DNA of 64,000 nt, taken from assembly GCA_965204165.1 (NCBI GenBank), contig OZ241969.1:310001-374000 (forward strand), in the 5' to 3' direction. A program made the translations under genes and the position numbers. Source of the stretch: VYFG01 sp965204165. Its GTDB lineage: Bacteria > Pseudomonadota > Gammaproteobacteria > Arenicellales > Poriferihabitantaceae. This document shows positions 56,853-64,000 of this stretch, in pieces. A model generated the notes under the pieces. The model worked only from the letters and a program-made list of their open reading frames with translations, was not told the DNA's origin and did not search any database. How positions within the stretch are numbered: position 1 is the stretch's first letter; each line of letters starts with the position of its first letter.

Positions 56853-57670
56853 CTATTCATCATCGACCTCCCCCTGCGCCGGGGATTCCGGATCTGATGC
56901 ATGCTCCCGATCCGGACCGTCGGATGGGTCGTGCTGGTCCATGTCCCTGGGACTCCGATAACTGTTCCCGTCGAGTACCAGCCGGTAGGCGTGATGCCTG
57001 AGCCTGTCCAGGGTGGCCACGCCGAGGAGTTGATTGGTGAACGCATGGCCCCATTCGGTAAAGTCCAGGTTCGACGTGCCCATGGTTGCCGTCCGTTCGT
57101 GTCGTTCTGCGATGAGTTCGTGGAAGTCCTCGTCGGCGGGAGGCTGCATGGGCCGTATGCCGAAGTCGTCGATGATGAGCAGATCGATCTTGGCGAGCTG
57201 CTTGAACTTCCGCTCAAACAAGCCATTGGCCCTGGCGGCGTGCAGGGAGTCGAGGAGTTTGGCCGCGGTGGTGAACAGGACATCGTAGTCCTGGCGGACG
57301 GCCTCGTGGCCGATGGCCTGGGCGATATGGCTCTTGCCGGTGCCGCAGGGCCCGACGATGAGGACCGGGCCTTTTCGTTGACGAAGCGGCAGGTAATGAG
57401 GTCATGGACCAGGGAGGTGTTGATGGCGGGATTGAAGTCGAAGTCGAACTGCTCGATGGTCTTGCCGGACCGGAAGGAGGCGCGGCGCAGACGGATCTCG
57501 AAGTTGCGATGCTCCCTTCGGGCCACCTCGTCGGATATGAGCAGGGCCAGCAAGTCTGGTGTAGGCCATCCGGGATTCGATGGCCAGTCGGTTCCGGGCC
57601 TTGAGGGACTGCAGGATGCCGACCATGCGCAACTTCCTGAGCATGGAGGCGAGGTCGGGTTTCGGGTTCA
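56853..57670 (-). pseudogene. istB: istB remnant of a second IS21-type element
   Basis: An IstB protein of a type different from copies A-C can be pieced together from three frames. These are MNPKPDLASMLRKLRMVGIL at the start (near 57670), then EVARREHRNFEIRLRRASFR and FDFDFNPAINTSLVHDLITC, and then from about 57221 FKQLAKIDLLIIDDFGIRPM with HHAYRLVLDGNSYRSP. At least two frameshifts (near 57550 and 57370) break it, and the Walker A region VGPCGTGKS is readable only in the third frame. It is a dead helper ATPase. Confidence 0.78.
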
Positions 57671-58060
57671 TGATGATTCTCCGGTGGATGATGAATGGGG
57701 AAGCGCTGATGTGGCGGCTGCCGTGCCAGTGCTTGAACAACTGCCGGGTATCCCGGCCGTATCGGCCCTTGCCGGTGTGGCAGTCGGCGAGGGCATCGAA
57801 GGCGGATTCGTCGGAGGGCGCGGCATCGAGCCCCTTTTCGAGGATGGACTTGACGGTCTGGTACCTGGGTTGTGGTAATGCAGTGCGCGCTGGCAGGCGG
57901 CTTCCAGCCGCCTGGCGCCGTACTTCTCCACCTGGGCGAGAATCCCCTGGACCGCGCGCAGGTTGGCCAGCACCTTGTCGTCGAACAGGATACTGACCAG
58001 TTCATGGCAGGCATCGCCGACTTCCCGGGCCTTGTCGAGACACCACTCCGGGGTGCGCAT
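57671..58060 (-). pseudogene. istA: istA C-terminal remnant of the second IS21-type element
   Basis: Upstream of the istB remnant, MRTPEWCLDKAREVGDACHE, ILAQVEKYGARRLEAACQRA and LHYHNP read as the C-terminal part of IstA. After a one-base shift it continues as YQTVKSILEKGLDAAPSDES. The N-terminal HTH and the DDE core are gone. The product is inactive. Confidence 0.75.
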
Positions 58061-58307
58061 CCGGTACGGGGTGGCTCCATATGGGCGATCATTTACGGAA
58101 GAACGTCGCCGAACAATCGCTTACCGCATAGCGGCCAATCCGCAGAAGATCTCTCACCCAATATCGGAACCGAATCGTCAGCATGAACTATCGCTGACAC
58201 TCCCCGTGCAGCCCGTATCCATTATATTCAGGTAGATACAAAATCCCTCACCACCGGGGCAGGTGCGTGGTAGTATCGCTCCCCATGTTCCTTTCGAGAC
58301 TAACTGA

Positions 58308-58565
58308 ATGGACCTTTTCAGCAAGACAACATCGCACATCTCTGACGAGAATGGGAACATGGTGGTGCGTGAACAGTACAGCGTAAATTTTCCGCAATCA
58401 ATAAAAGGCCCCCGTGCCAGTGACAACCGCGAACAAAAACGTCAAAAATGGAAGGAAAGGCTCAAGAAATGGGAGCGACGGGCAGATTTGATTTTTGGCT
58501 TCCTAGTGTTTGGCGTAATAGGATTAGTGGCAATTGCTATCATCCTCAGCCATTTTGATTGGTAA
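58308..58565 (+). CDS. Small single-span membrane protein
   Basis: The 85-residue protein has a charged N-terminal half (KRQKWKERLKKWERRADL) and one C-terminal membrane helix (FGFLVFGVIGLVAIAIILSH, about residues 63-82). I do not recognise it. Its stop overlaps the start of the next gene (TAATG), so the two are translationally coupled. Base composition is AT-richer than the DISARM-like operon. Possibly a small toxin, anchor or phage-exclusion-like protein; this is not supported further. Confidence 0.6.
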   Translation: MDLFSKTTSHISDENGNMVVREQYSVNFPQSIKGPRASDNREQKRQKWKERLKKWERRADLIFGFLVFGVIGLVAIAIILSHFDW

Positions 58566-58894
58566 TGATTCTGAAATATATCTTGGGCGTGCTTGTTCTA
58601 TTTTCTTCCCTGTCTCTGGCACATCCACCTAAAGAATGCCTAGACGATATGGATAGAGCTCTCTACTATGCAGAAATTCTGGACAAAGCGTATAAGGCTG
58701 AAGAAACAGTGTTAAAAGAAATTTTTCCAGAACATAAGCTAAGCTACAGACAATTGAATGAAGTAGAGAACATATCCGGCGCTGATTTCAAGGCGTTGTT
58801 GGACGCTTTGCTAGAGGTGCGGGTTCGAACTGATCAATTGCGATACGCCACTATAGACGTTCTTTCTTGCTTGGCGAGCCTTGAATCAGACTGA
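58565..58894 (+). CDS. Small secreted hypothetical protein
   Basis: The 109-residue protein has a clear signal peptide (MILKYILGVLVLFSSLSLAH) with a likely cleavage after SLA, followed by a helical mature part (PPKECLDDMDRALYYAEILD and FKALLDALLEVRVRTDQLRY) with two Cys that could pair. Start ATG 58565 overlaps the previous stop by one base. A TTG at 58559 is less likely. The export signal next to a membrane protein suggests the pair acts at the envelope. Function unknown. Confidence 0.62.
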   Translation: MILKYILGVLVLFSSLSLAHPPKECLDDMDRALYYAEILDKAYKAEETVLKEIFPEHKLSYRQLNEVENISGADFKALLDALLEVRVRTDQLRYATIDVLSCLASLESD

Positions 58895-58923
58895 CCGTCA
58901 GCCAGCCCTGCTCCCGGTCCTCC

Positions 58924-59127
58924 TTGACCACCCTTCCATGCATTTTCGAATTCAAGATGGCCGACGCGGAAGACGACCGGGACGCCGCCGCCCAACAGGC
59001 CATCGAACAGATTCGGGAAAAGGGCTATGCCGATAAATACCGGGACCGGAACGAACCGGTCCATCTGATCGGCGTCGCCTTCGGCAGGGACAGGAGCCCG
59101 GCGGCGGTGAAAGTGGTCCCTGCCTGA
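58924..59127 (+). pseudogene. C-terminal scrap of a DUF1703-like gene (copy 4)
   Basis: The last 60 or so codons of the family survive: FEFKMADAEDDRDAAAQQAI, EQIREKGYADKYRDRNEPVH and a GRDRSPAAVKVVPA end. The first eight codons are unrelated sequence. It joins right after the secreted-protein gene, marking a recombination point. The usual 3' flank follows. Confidence 0.82.
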
Positions 59128-59250
59128 GTCCTGCTGCCTCGGGGTGGGTCAAGCCGCCGTGGAATCATGGCCGCGGCCACTCGGAAACGGTCATGGCCAG
59201 CCATGGTTGCACCACCCCTGGACACCCCCGTAACCAGGCCCCGGGGTGAA
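59128..59250 (+). repeat. Dispersed repeat: 3' flank of DUF1703-like genes
   Basis: GGGTCAAGCCGCCGTGGAAT, the GGTCATGGCCAGCCATGG block and CCTGGACACCCCC match the orphan copy at 15720-15835 in inverse orientation, and the flank after 42585. Confidence 0.62.
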
Positions 59251-59420
59251 TTCCGCAACGCCTGCTACGGTCAAACACGGCCCCCCAAATTTTCTCTTTC
59301 TTCTGTACAGCACACGACATCTTGCCGATGAATCTTCATCGCACTGTAACCAATGCGGTTCAAAGCGAAGATGATGCAGGCGCATGGTCTTCGTCAGTCC
59401 GATGGAATATGCCGACAGCC

Positions 59421-61129
59421 TGGGTATTCCACGGCAAAGTTGCCACCCATTCCACGCTGAAAGTTGCCACCGATTCCACGGCAAAGTTGCCACTCATTCC
59501 ACGGTGAAAGTTGCCACTTTCACCAAGGCATACACTCCCATCGGAGCCGAACGACGCATGATTGACAACCCGGTATGGTGCCCGCCTTTTCAACGAGGAG
59601 GCGCCCATGCCACACAAGAGTCTATCCATGCGAAAAATCAAGGAAATCCTGAGGCTGAACCAGCAAGGGTTGAGCAACCGGGAAATCGGCAGGATCTGCA
59701 GGATCAGCCACACCACGGTCAGCAACTATCTGTTGCGGCTGGACCAGGAGGGGCTTTCGTGGCCACTTCCGGATAATCTGAACGACGCCGATCTCGAGCG
59801 GCGCCTGTTTCCACCGCCGGAGCCCCGGCGGCTGGCCAGGAAGCGGGGGGTCCCGGACTGGGTGTACATCCACAAGGAGCTCCGTCGCAAGGGCGTGACC
59901 CTGCAACTGCTGTGGGACGAGTACCGGGAGGGGAACCCCGAGGGATACGAGTATTCCTGGTTCTGCCGGCACTACCGCAAGTGGGCCGGCAAGCTGGATC
60001 TGGTGATGCGGCAGGACCACAAGGCGGGTGAGAAGCTGTTCGTGGACTACGCCGGCATGACGGTGGGGATCATCGACCCGTCCACGGGGGAGGAGCGCCA
60101 GGCCCAGCTCTTCGTGGCGGCGCTGGGTGCGTCGGGCTACACCTATGCCGAGGTCACCTGGACCCAGGGACTGGAAGACTGGATCACGTCCCACCAGAAC
60201 TGCTTCTCCTGGATGGGTGGCTGTCCCGAGATTGTCGTGCCCGACAACCTGCGGTCCGCGGTGGTGAAGGCCCACCGGTACGAGCCCGACATCAACCCCA
60301 CCTACCAGGAAATGGCGGAGCACCATGACCTGGCTGTGGTGCCTGCGCGCGTCCGGCGCCCGCGGGAGAAGGCTAAAGCGGAATTGAGCGTGCTTTTGGC
60401 AGAGCGCTGGATCCTCGCGGCCCTGCGCAACCGGCGGTTCTTCTCCCTGCGGGAGGTCAACATCGAGATCGGGCAGCTGCTGGAGAAACTCAACAACAAG
60501 CCGTTCCAGAAGCTCCCCGGCAGCCGCCGGGAACTCTTCGAGGAGCTCGACAGGCCGGCCCTGAAACCACTGCCCCGGGAGCCCTACGAGTTCGCCGAGT
60601 GGAAGAAGGTCCGCGTCCACAGCACGGACTATCACGTCGAGTTCGACAAGCACTGGTACTCCGTTCCCTGCGCACTCGTCGGGATCGAGATCGAACTCCG
60701 GGCCACCCGCAACACCATCGAATGCCTCCACAAGGGCCAGCGGGTCGCGAGCCACCGGCGCTCCTGGCTGCGGGGCAGGCACACCACTGCCTCGGAACAC
60801 ATGCCAGAGAAGCACCGCAAGGTGGGGGAATGGTCCCCGGAGCGCATCGTCGCATGGGCCGGAAAGGCTGGCCCCGACACCGCGGCGCTGGTGAAGAAGA
60901 TGATGGCTTCGCGCCAACATCCCCAGCAGGCCTTCCGCGCCTGCCTCGGCATCATGCGCCTCGGCCAGTCCTACGGCAACGAGCGGCTCAACGCCGCCTG
61001 CAAACGGGCCCTGTACCTGAAGACCCTCAAGTACCGGAGCGTCGAGGCGATCCTCAAGAACGGACTCGACCGGAAAAAACCGGAGCCCGCCCAGGAGTCC
61101 ATCCTTCCGGATGACCATGGGAATGTCCG
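59421..61129 (+). mobile_element. IS21-family element, copy C, truncated
   Basis: The element is inverted relative to copies A and B. It begins with TGGGTATTCCACGG and its repeat array, contains istA, and stops abruptly after GGGAATGTCCG inside the last codons of istA. istB and the other end are missing. The next base begins the recombinase-in-trio region, so that element or a deletion removed the rest. It cannot move by itself but could use proteins from copies A or B only if both ends existed. Confidence 0.9.
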
Positions 61130-61211
61130 TAACGCCAAAATCCTGACTATGCCGCGTCCGCGCCCGAATCCCCCGTCCCCGCTGATTCTCCGGCTCGCAT
61201 TGTCGGCATAA
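59607..61211 (+). CDS. istA: IstA with chimeric C-terminus (copy C)
   Basis: Residues 1-508 equal IstA of copy B, including HTH and DDE core. The native end GPSYYH is replaced by about 26 residues from the neighbouring element (NAKILTMPRPRPNPPSPLIL). The protein may still fold, since only the last six residues are lost, but it has no istB behind it. Start ATG 59607 with AGGAGG upstream, as in the other copies. Confidence 0.85.
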   Translation: MPHKSLSMRKIKEILRLNQQGLSNREIGRICRISHTTVSNYLLRLDQEGLSWPLPDNLNDADLERRLFPPPEPRRLARKRGVPDWVYIHKELRRKGVTLQLLWDEYREGNPEGYEYSWFCRHYRKWAGKLDLVMRQDHKAGEKLFVDYAGMTVGIIDPSTGEERQAQLFVAALGASGYTYAEVTWTQGLEDWITSHQNCFSWMGGCPEIVVPDNLRSAVVKAHRYEPDINPTYQEMAEHHDLAVVPARVRRPREKAKAELSVLLAERWILAALRNRRFFSLREVNIEIGQLLEKLNNKPFQKLPGSRRELFEELDRPALKPLPREPYEFAEWKKVRVHSTDYHVEFDKHWYSVPCALVGIEIELRATRNTIECLHKGQRVASHRRSWLRGRHTTASEHMPEKHRKVGEWSPERIVAWAGKAGPDTAALVKKMMASRQHPQQAFRACLGIMRLGQSYGNERLNAACKRALYLKTLKYRSVEAILKNGLDRKKPEPAQESILPDDHGNVRNAKILTMPRPRPNPPSPLILRLALSA

Positions 61212-61280
61212 TACGATTGTCCAGAGGTCGCCTTGTGGTGCCTACTCATTCGCTTCACTTGAACAAGTAAGGAGCGAATA

Positions 61281-62543
61281 ATGTCTCTCAATGAAACCAA
61301 TGTCTGCGATGCGACGGAATATGGGTGCTGGCTTGAGCGTTGCCGTGAGGGCTTCATCCAACGTCTGAAGCGACGTGGCTACACCTCGGAAACGATCCGA
61401 GTTTATGGTCGATTGGTGCGCGCACTTTGCACGGCAGTAACCGATCGGCGGCTCGATATCAGGTCTCTGGGCGACACGACGACAGCCAAGCTCACCGAGC
61501 TTGCGCCATCGACCTTGGTGGCTCCCAGTAGCCAGCAGCTGTGGAAAACCACTGCAAACCGCTTCGTCGTATACCTCGCTGAAACCGGTGCAATCGATGA
61601 ATCCGCCCTGAAGCGGACGAGGCAATACGGCAATGCAGCACATCTGCGTACCGAGTACCGCGATTGGCTATGTCATCAACGTGGGTTGAGCGGCACGACC
61701 GTCAGAAACTACCTGAAGGTGTTCGACGCCTTTATGCGTTTCCGTTATGGCGACGACAGGATTTGCCTCGATTCCATCACACAGGAAGACCTGGTGAATT
61801 TCCTGGCACCGAAAGCCGGCGATCCGAGAGTCTGTCCCGACCGCACCAAGGCATCCAGACTACGCAATCTACTGCGCTTTCTGTACTGGGATGGGAAGAT
61901 CCGACTCAACCTTGCCGAGACCATATCGCGGACTGCGCAGCGCCATTCAAACAAGCCAAAAGTCCATCTCCGGCCGCAAGAGATTCAACGCATTATCGAT
62001 GGTGTGCGGGGCGATACGGTGCTGGCGCGCCGCAATCGTGCGATGTTGCTTCTCACTGCACGAATGGGCCTTCGGGCGCGAGAAGTCGTTGCGATCCGCC
62101 TGGATGATATCCGCTGGTCCGTCGGAGATATCCTGATCCGGGGCAAGGGCCATCTCCATGATCCCATGCCATTGCCGGTCGATGTCGGCGAAGCACTGGT
62201 GGACTACATCCGCCACGGGCGACAAGGCAGTTCGCGTCACCTGTTCGTCACTGTTCGGGCGCCTTGGCGGCCCTTCGAAACGGGAGTGATTGTCTCAAAC
62301 GTAGTGAAGAACGCGGTAGCGAAAGCCGGTTACAGCATGCCTTCGGGGCAACCCTGTGGCGCTTATCTTTTCCGTCACTCACTGGCCACCGCGCTGCTGC
62401 GTCAGGGGACACCCTTCCACGAGATTGGCGACGTTCTTCGTCATCGGCAAACTGCAACAACCATGATCTACGCCCGCTACGACATTGATGCATTGCGCTC
62501 AATTGTCCAGCCTTGGCCGACGGCGAAAGGAGGACGGGCATGA
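61281..62543 (+). CDS. RIT tyrosine recombinase 1
   Basis: The 420-residue recombinase has an N-terminal helical extension (residues 1-110), a core-binding domain (RTEYRDWLCHQRGLSGTTVR) and a catalytic domain: ARMGLRAREVVAIRLDDIRW (Arg), RGKGHLHDPMPLP (Lys), AYLFRHSLATALL (Arg; the usual first His of HxxR is Tyr), LRHRQTATTMIYARYD (His, Tyr). AAGGAG lies before the ATG at 61281. The stop overlaps the next start as ATGA. The first of three, about 100 residues longer than the other two, fits the usual RIT order. Confidence 0.88.
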   Translation: MSLNETNVCDATEYGCWLERCREGFIQRLKRRGYTSETIRVYGRLVRALCTAVTDRRLDIRSLGDTTTAKLTELAPSTLVAPSSQQLWKTTANRFVVYLAETGAIDESALKRTRQYGNAAHLRTEYRDWLCHQRGLSGTTVRNYLKVFDAFMRFRYGDDRICLDSITQEDLVNFLAPKAGDPRVCPDRTKASRLRNLLRFLYWDGKIRLNLAETISRTAQRHSNKPKVHLRPQEIQRIIDGVRGDTVLARRNRAMLLLTARMGLRAREVVAIRLDDIRWSVGDILIRGKGHLHDPMPLPVDVGEALVDYIRHGRQGSSRHLFVTVRAPWRPFETGVIVSNVVKNAVAKAGYSMPSGQPCGAYLFRHSLATALLRQGTPFHEIGDVLRHRQTATTMIYARYDIDALRSIVQPWPTAKGGRA

Positions 62544-63496
62544 CGACATTACGCGATTATCTTATCCGGTATCTCGATCATCGACAGCTGTTCCGTCATC
62601 CCCGTACGCCCGACGAGGCAATGGTTCTATGGCGCTTCGTAGAGTTTACCGATGGTGTGGGTGCAACACGGATTACAGCGAGGTTGTTCCTGCAATGGCG
62701 GGAAAGCAACAAAGCGGTGCGCGACGTCACCTGGAAGGCGTACCTGAGCCATGTGCGGGGCTTCGCGAAATGGCTCCAGGGAGTTGATCCGCGTAACGAA
62801 GTTCCGCCGGCGCATCTGGTTCGAACGAACCACAGACGACCGCAGCCTTACATCTACACGCCACCGGAGATCGTTCGAATCGTCCGTTATGCGGAGCAAC
62901 TTCCTTCGCAGACCGGTCTGACCGCCTGGACATTCTCGACCCTGTTCGGGTTGATCGCGGTGACCGGCATGCGGCTCGGCGAGGCGTTGAACCTCGACGA
63001 TTCCGATGTCGACCTCGACAATGCCGTGTTGAGGCTCACCAACACCAAGACTGGCGGGTTCCGTCTGCTGCCCGTGGCCACCTCAACCGGAGAACGGCTT
63101 GGTGCTTACCGCAACACCCGCCAACGGATCCTCGGAACCTCGAACGGACCATTCTTCCTGAACGAACAAGGCCGACGTCCAGTCGCCAACACCGCTCAAG
63201 AAGTGTTCGCCCATATCGGTCATGCCATCGGTCTTCGCCAGGTTCGTCCGGATGGTAAACGCGGTCACGGCCCCCGTATTCACGACCTCCGCCATACCAT
63301 GGCCGTTCGGACCATCATCGGCTGGTATCGCCAGGGTCGCGATCCCAATCGCGAGATGATCAAGCTGTCGACATATCTGGGACACAGGCTTCCATCGAGT
63401 ACGTACTGGTATATCGAGGCTGTGCCTGAACTGATGCACCTGGCGTGCGAGCGCGCAGAACAGACCCGCCTGCAGGGGGTTCGCCATGAACGATAA
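62540..63496 (+). CDS. RIT tyrosine recombinase 2
   Basis: The 318-residue recombinase starts at ATG 62540, overlapping the previous stop by four bases, with AGGAGG just upstream. The core-binding domain is at about 1-105. The catalytic domain has VTGMRLGEALNLDDSDVDLD (Arg), NTKTGGFRLLPV (Lys), IHDLRHTMAVRTII (His, Arg) and LGHRLPSSTYWYIEAVPELM (His, Tyr). All five key residues are present, unlike the first recombinase. Confidence 0.9.
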   Translation: MTTLRDYLIRYLDHRQLFRHPRTPDEAMVLWRFVEFTDGVGATRITARLFLQWRESNKAVRDVTWKAYLSHVRGFAKWLQGVDPRNEVPPAHLVRTNHRRPQPYIYTPPEIVRIVRYAEQLPSQTGLTAWTFSTLFGLIAVTGMRLGEALNLDDSDVDLDNAVLRLTNTKTGGFRLLPVATSTGERLGAYRNTRQRILGTSNGPFFLNEQGRRPVANTAQEVFAHIGHAIGLRQVRPDGKRGHGPRIHDLRHTMAVRTIIGWYRQGRDPNREMIKLSTYLGHRLPSSTYWYIEAVPELMHLACERAEQTRLQGVRHER

Positions 63497-64000
63497 CATT
63501 CTGGCCATCTGCGTCCAGCAGTTCTTCACCGACCATCTTGCGGGCCGTCTGCACGCCAGCACCCAGACGGTCTCAAGCTATCGCGACACGTTCCGTCTGC
63601 TGCTGAACTACGCTTCCGGCCGGCTCGGCCTGTGCCCCACGGACATGCGTCTCGAGGACCTTGATGCGACCCTGATCGGGGACTTCCTCGCATACCTGGA
63701 AACCGAGCGCGGCAACTGCGTCCGCAGCCGTAACACGCGTCTTGCGGCCATCCGGTCGTTCTTCAGGTTTACCTCCTTACAGGAACCGCAGTTCGTCCAT
63801 CACTGTCAGCGGGTCCTGTCCATCCCGGTCAAGAAGTTCGAGAAGAGAACAGTCACCTATCTCAACCCGGAGGAAACGGCAGCGCTGTTGTCGGCGCCCG
63901 ATACCACCACATGGCTCGGGCGGCGTGACCGCACGCTACTCGTTGTTGCACTGCAAACCGGCCTCAGGGTCTCGGAGCTCACTGGTCTGTCTCGCGGTGA
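63486..64000 (+). CDS. RIT tyrosine recombinase 3 (cut by window end)
   Basis: This frame begins at ATG 63486, 11 bases inside the end of recombinase 2, and stays open to the last base (171 codons). It starts MNDNILAICVQQFFTDHLAG, with a SAM-like core-binding domain (QTVSSYRDTFRLLLNYASGR, RSRNTRLAAIRSFFRFTSLQ), then RDRTLLVVALQTGLRVSELT with the first catalytic Arg. The rest lies outside the window. Confidence 0.9.
   Translation, partial: MNDNILAICVQQFFTDHLAGRLHASTQTVSSYRDTFRLLLNYASGRLGLCPTDMRLEDLDATLIGDFLAYLETERGNCVRSRNTRLAAIRSFFRFTSLQEPQFVHHCQRVLSIPVKKFEKRTVTYLNPEETAALLSAPDTTTWLGRRDRTLLVVALQTGLRVSELTGLSRG

Larger units (their letters stand above)
61130..64000 (+). mobile_element. Recombinase-in-trio (RIT) element, left part
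   Basis: Three overlapping tyrosine recombinase genes in one orientation are the hallmark of RIT elements. The left limit is set by the truncated IS21 copy C. Before the first gene there is an inverted repeat TATGCCG/CGGCATA (about 61148-61154 and 61205-61211). The right end lies outside the window, as the third gene is cut at base 64000. Confidence 0.82.

Noticed and set aside
56405..57553. 382-residue minus-strand ORF
   Set aside because: Only its first 60 or so codons are IstB; after a frameshift it is a serine/proline-rich shadow of the decayed istB.

Overview
This window looks like chromosomal DNA of a GC-rich proteobacterium, probably a gammaproteobacterium. The evidence is the overall GC-rich coding, a fragment of sfsA (a proteobacterial housekeeping gene), and the types of insertion sequences, paired integrases and recombinase-in-trio genes present. 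The exact taxon cannot be read from the sequence. Almost nothing here is core metabolism. It is an accessory region dominated by mobile elements and by genes of known or likely anti-phage function.

Layout. 1-3.2 kb: two small unknown ORFs and a primase-helicase of the TOTE conflict-system family. 3.9-9.5 kb: nested mobile DNA (IS1634-type transposase, group II intron with maturase, IS5-like transposase) lying inside a perfect 22-bp inverted repeat. 9.5-12.4 kb: a SWIM/SNF2 helicase followed by an inverted fragment of the same IS5-like element. 12.8-15.7 kb: IS21 copy A. 15.9-20.5 kb: an AAA ATPase, an sfsA fragment and two tandem tyrosine integrases, a likely island edge. 20.6-30.6 kb: a giant nuclease-STAND NTPase (Avs-like), a dGTPase and a HEPN-like protein, with lower GC in the last two. 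31.3-37 kb: Mrr nuclease, a fibronectin-III-like small protein, a membrane protein, an HNH-like protein, a SEFIR protein and several gene wrecks. 37.7-42.3 kb: a HEPN-like gene and a PD-(D/E)XK gene that is cleanly split by IS21 copy B with a CTTGAC target duplication. 43.4-45 kb: a DUF429-nucleotidyltransferase fusion. 45.3-54.8 kb: a tight five-gene operon with DrmA- and DrmB-like proteins, a UvrD-like helicase, an unknown protein and a NERD nuclease-helicase. 55-59 kb: pseudogenes, a decayed second IS21-type element and two small proteins. 59.4-64 kb: truncated IS21 copy C and a recombinase-in-trio (RIT) element running off the end.

How it fits together. The region is a defence island assembled by mobile elements. 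Direct IS21 copies A and B bracket the integrase/Avs/dGTPase/Mrr/SEFIR block, and inverted copies B and C bracket the DISARM-like operon. The best candidates for an undescribed system are the drmAB-containing five-gene operon without methylase or DrmC, and the PD-(D/E)XK plus HEPN pair inactivated by IS21. A fragmentary AAA/PD-(D/E)XK gene family (DUF1703-like) with a conserved 3' flank is scattered through the window as four degraded copies plus an orphan flank.
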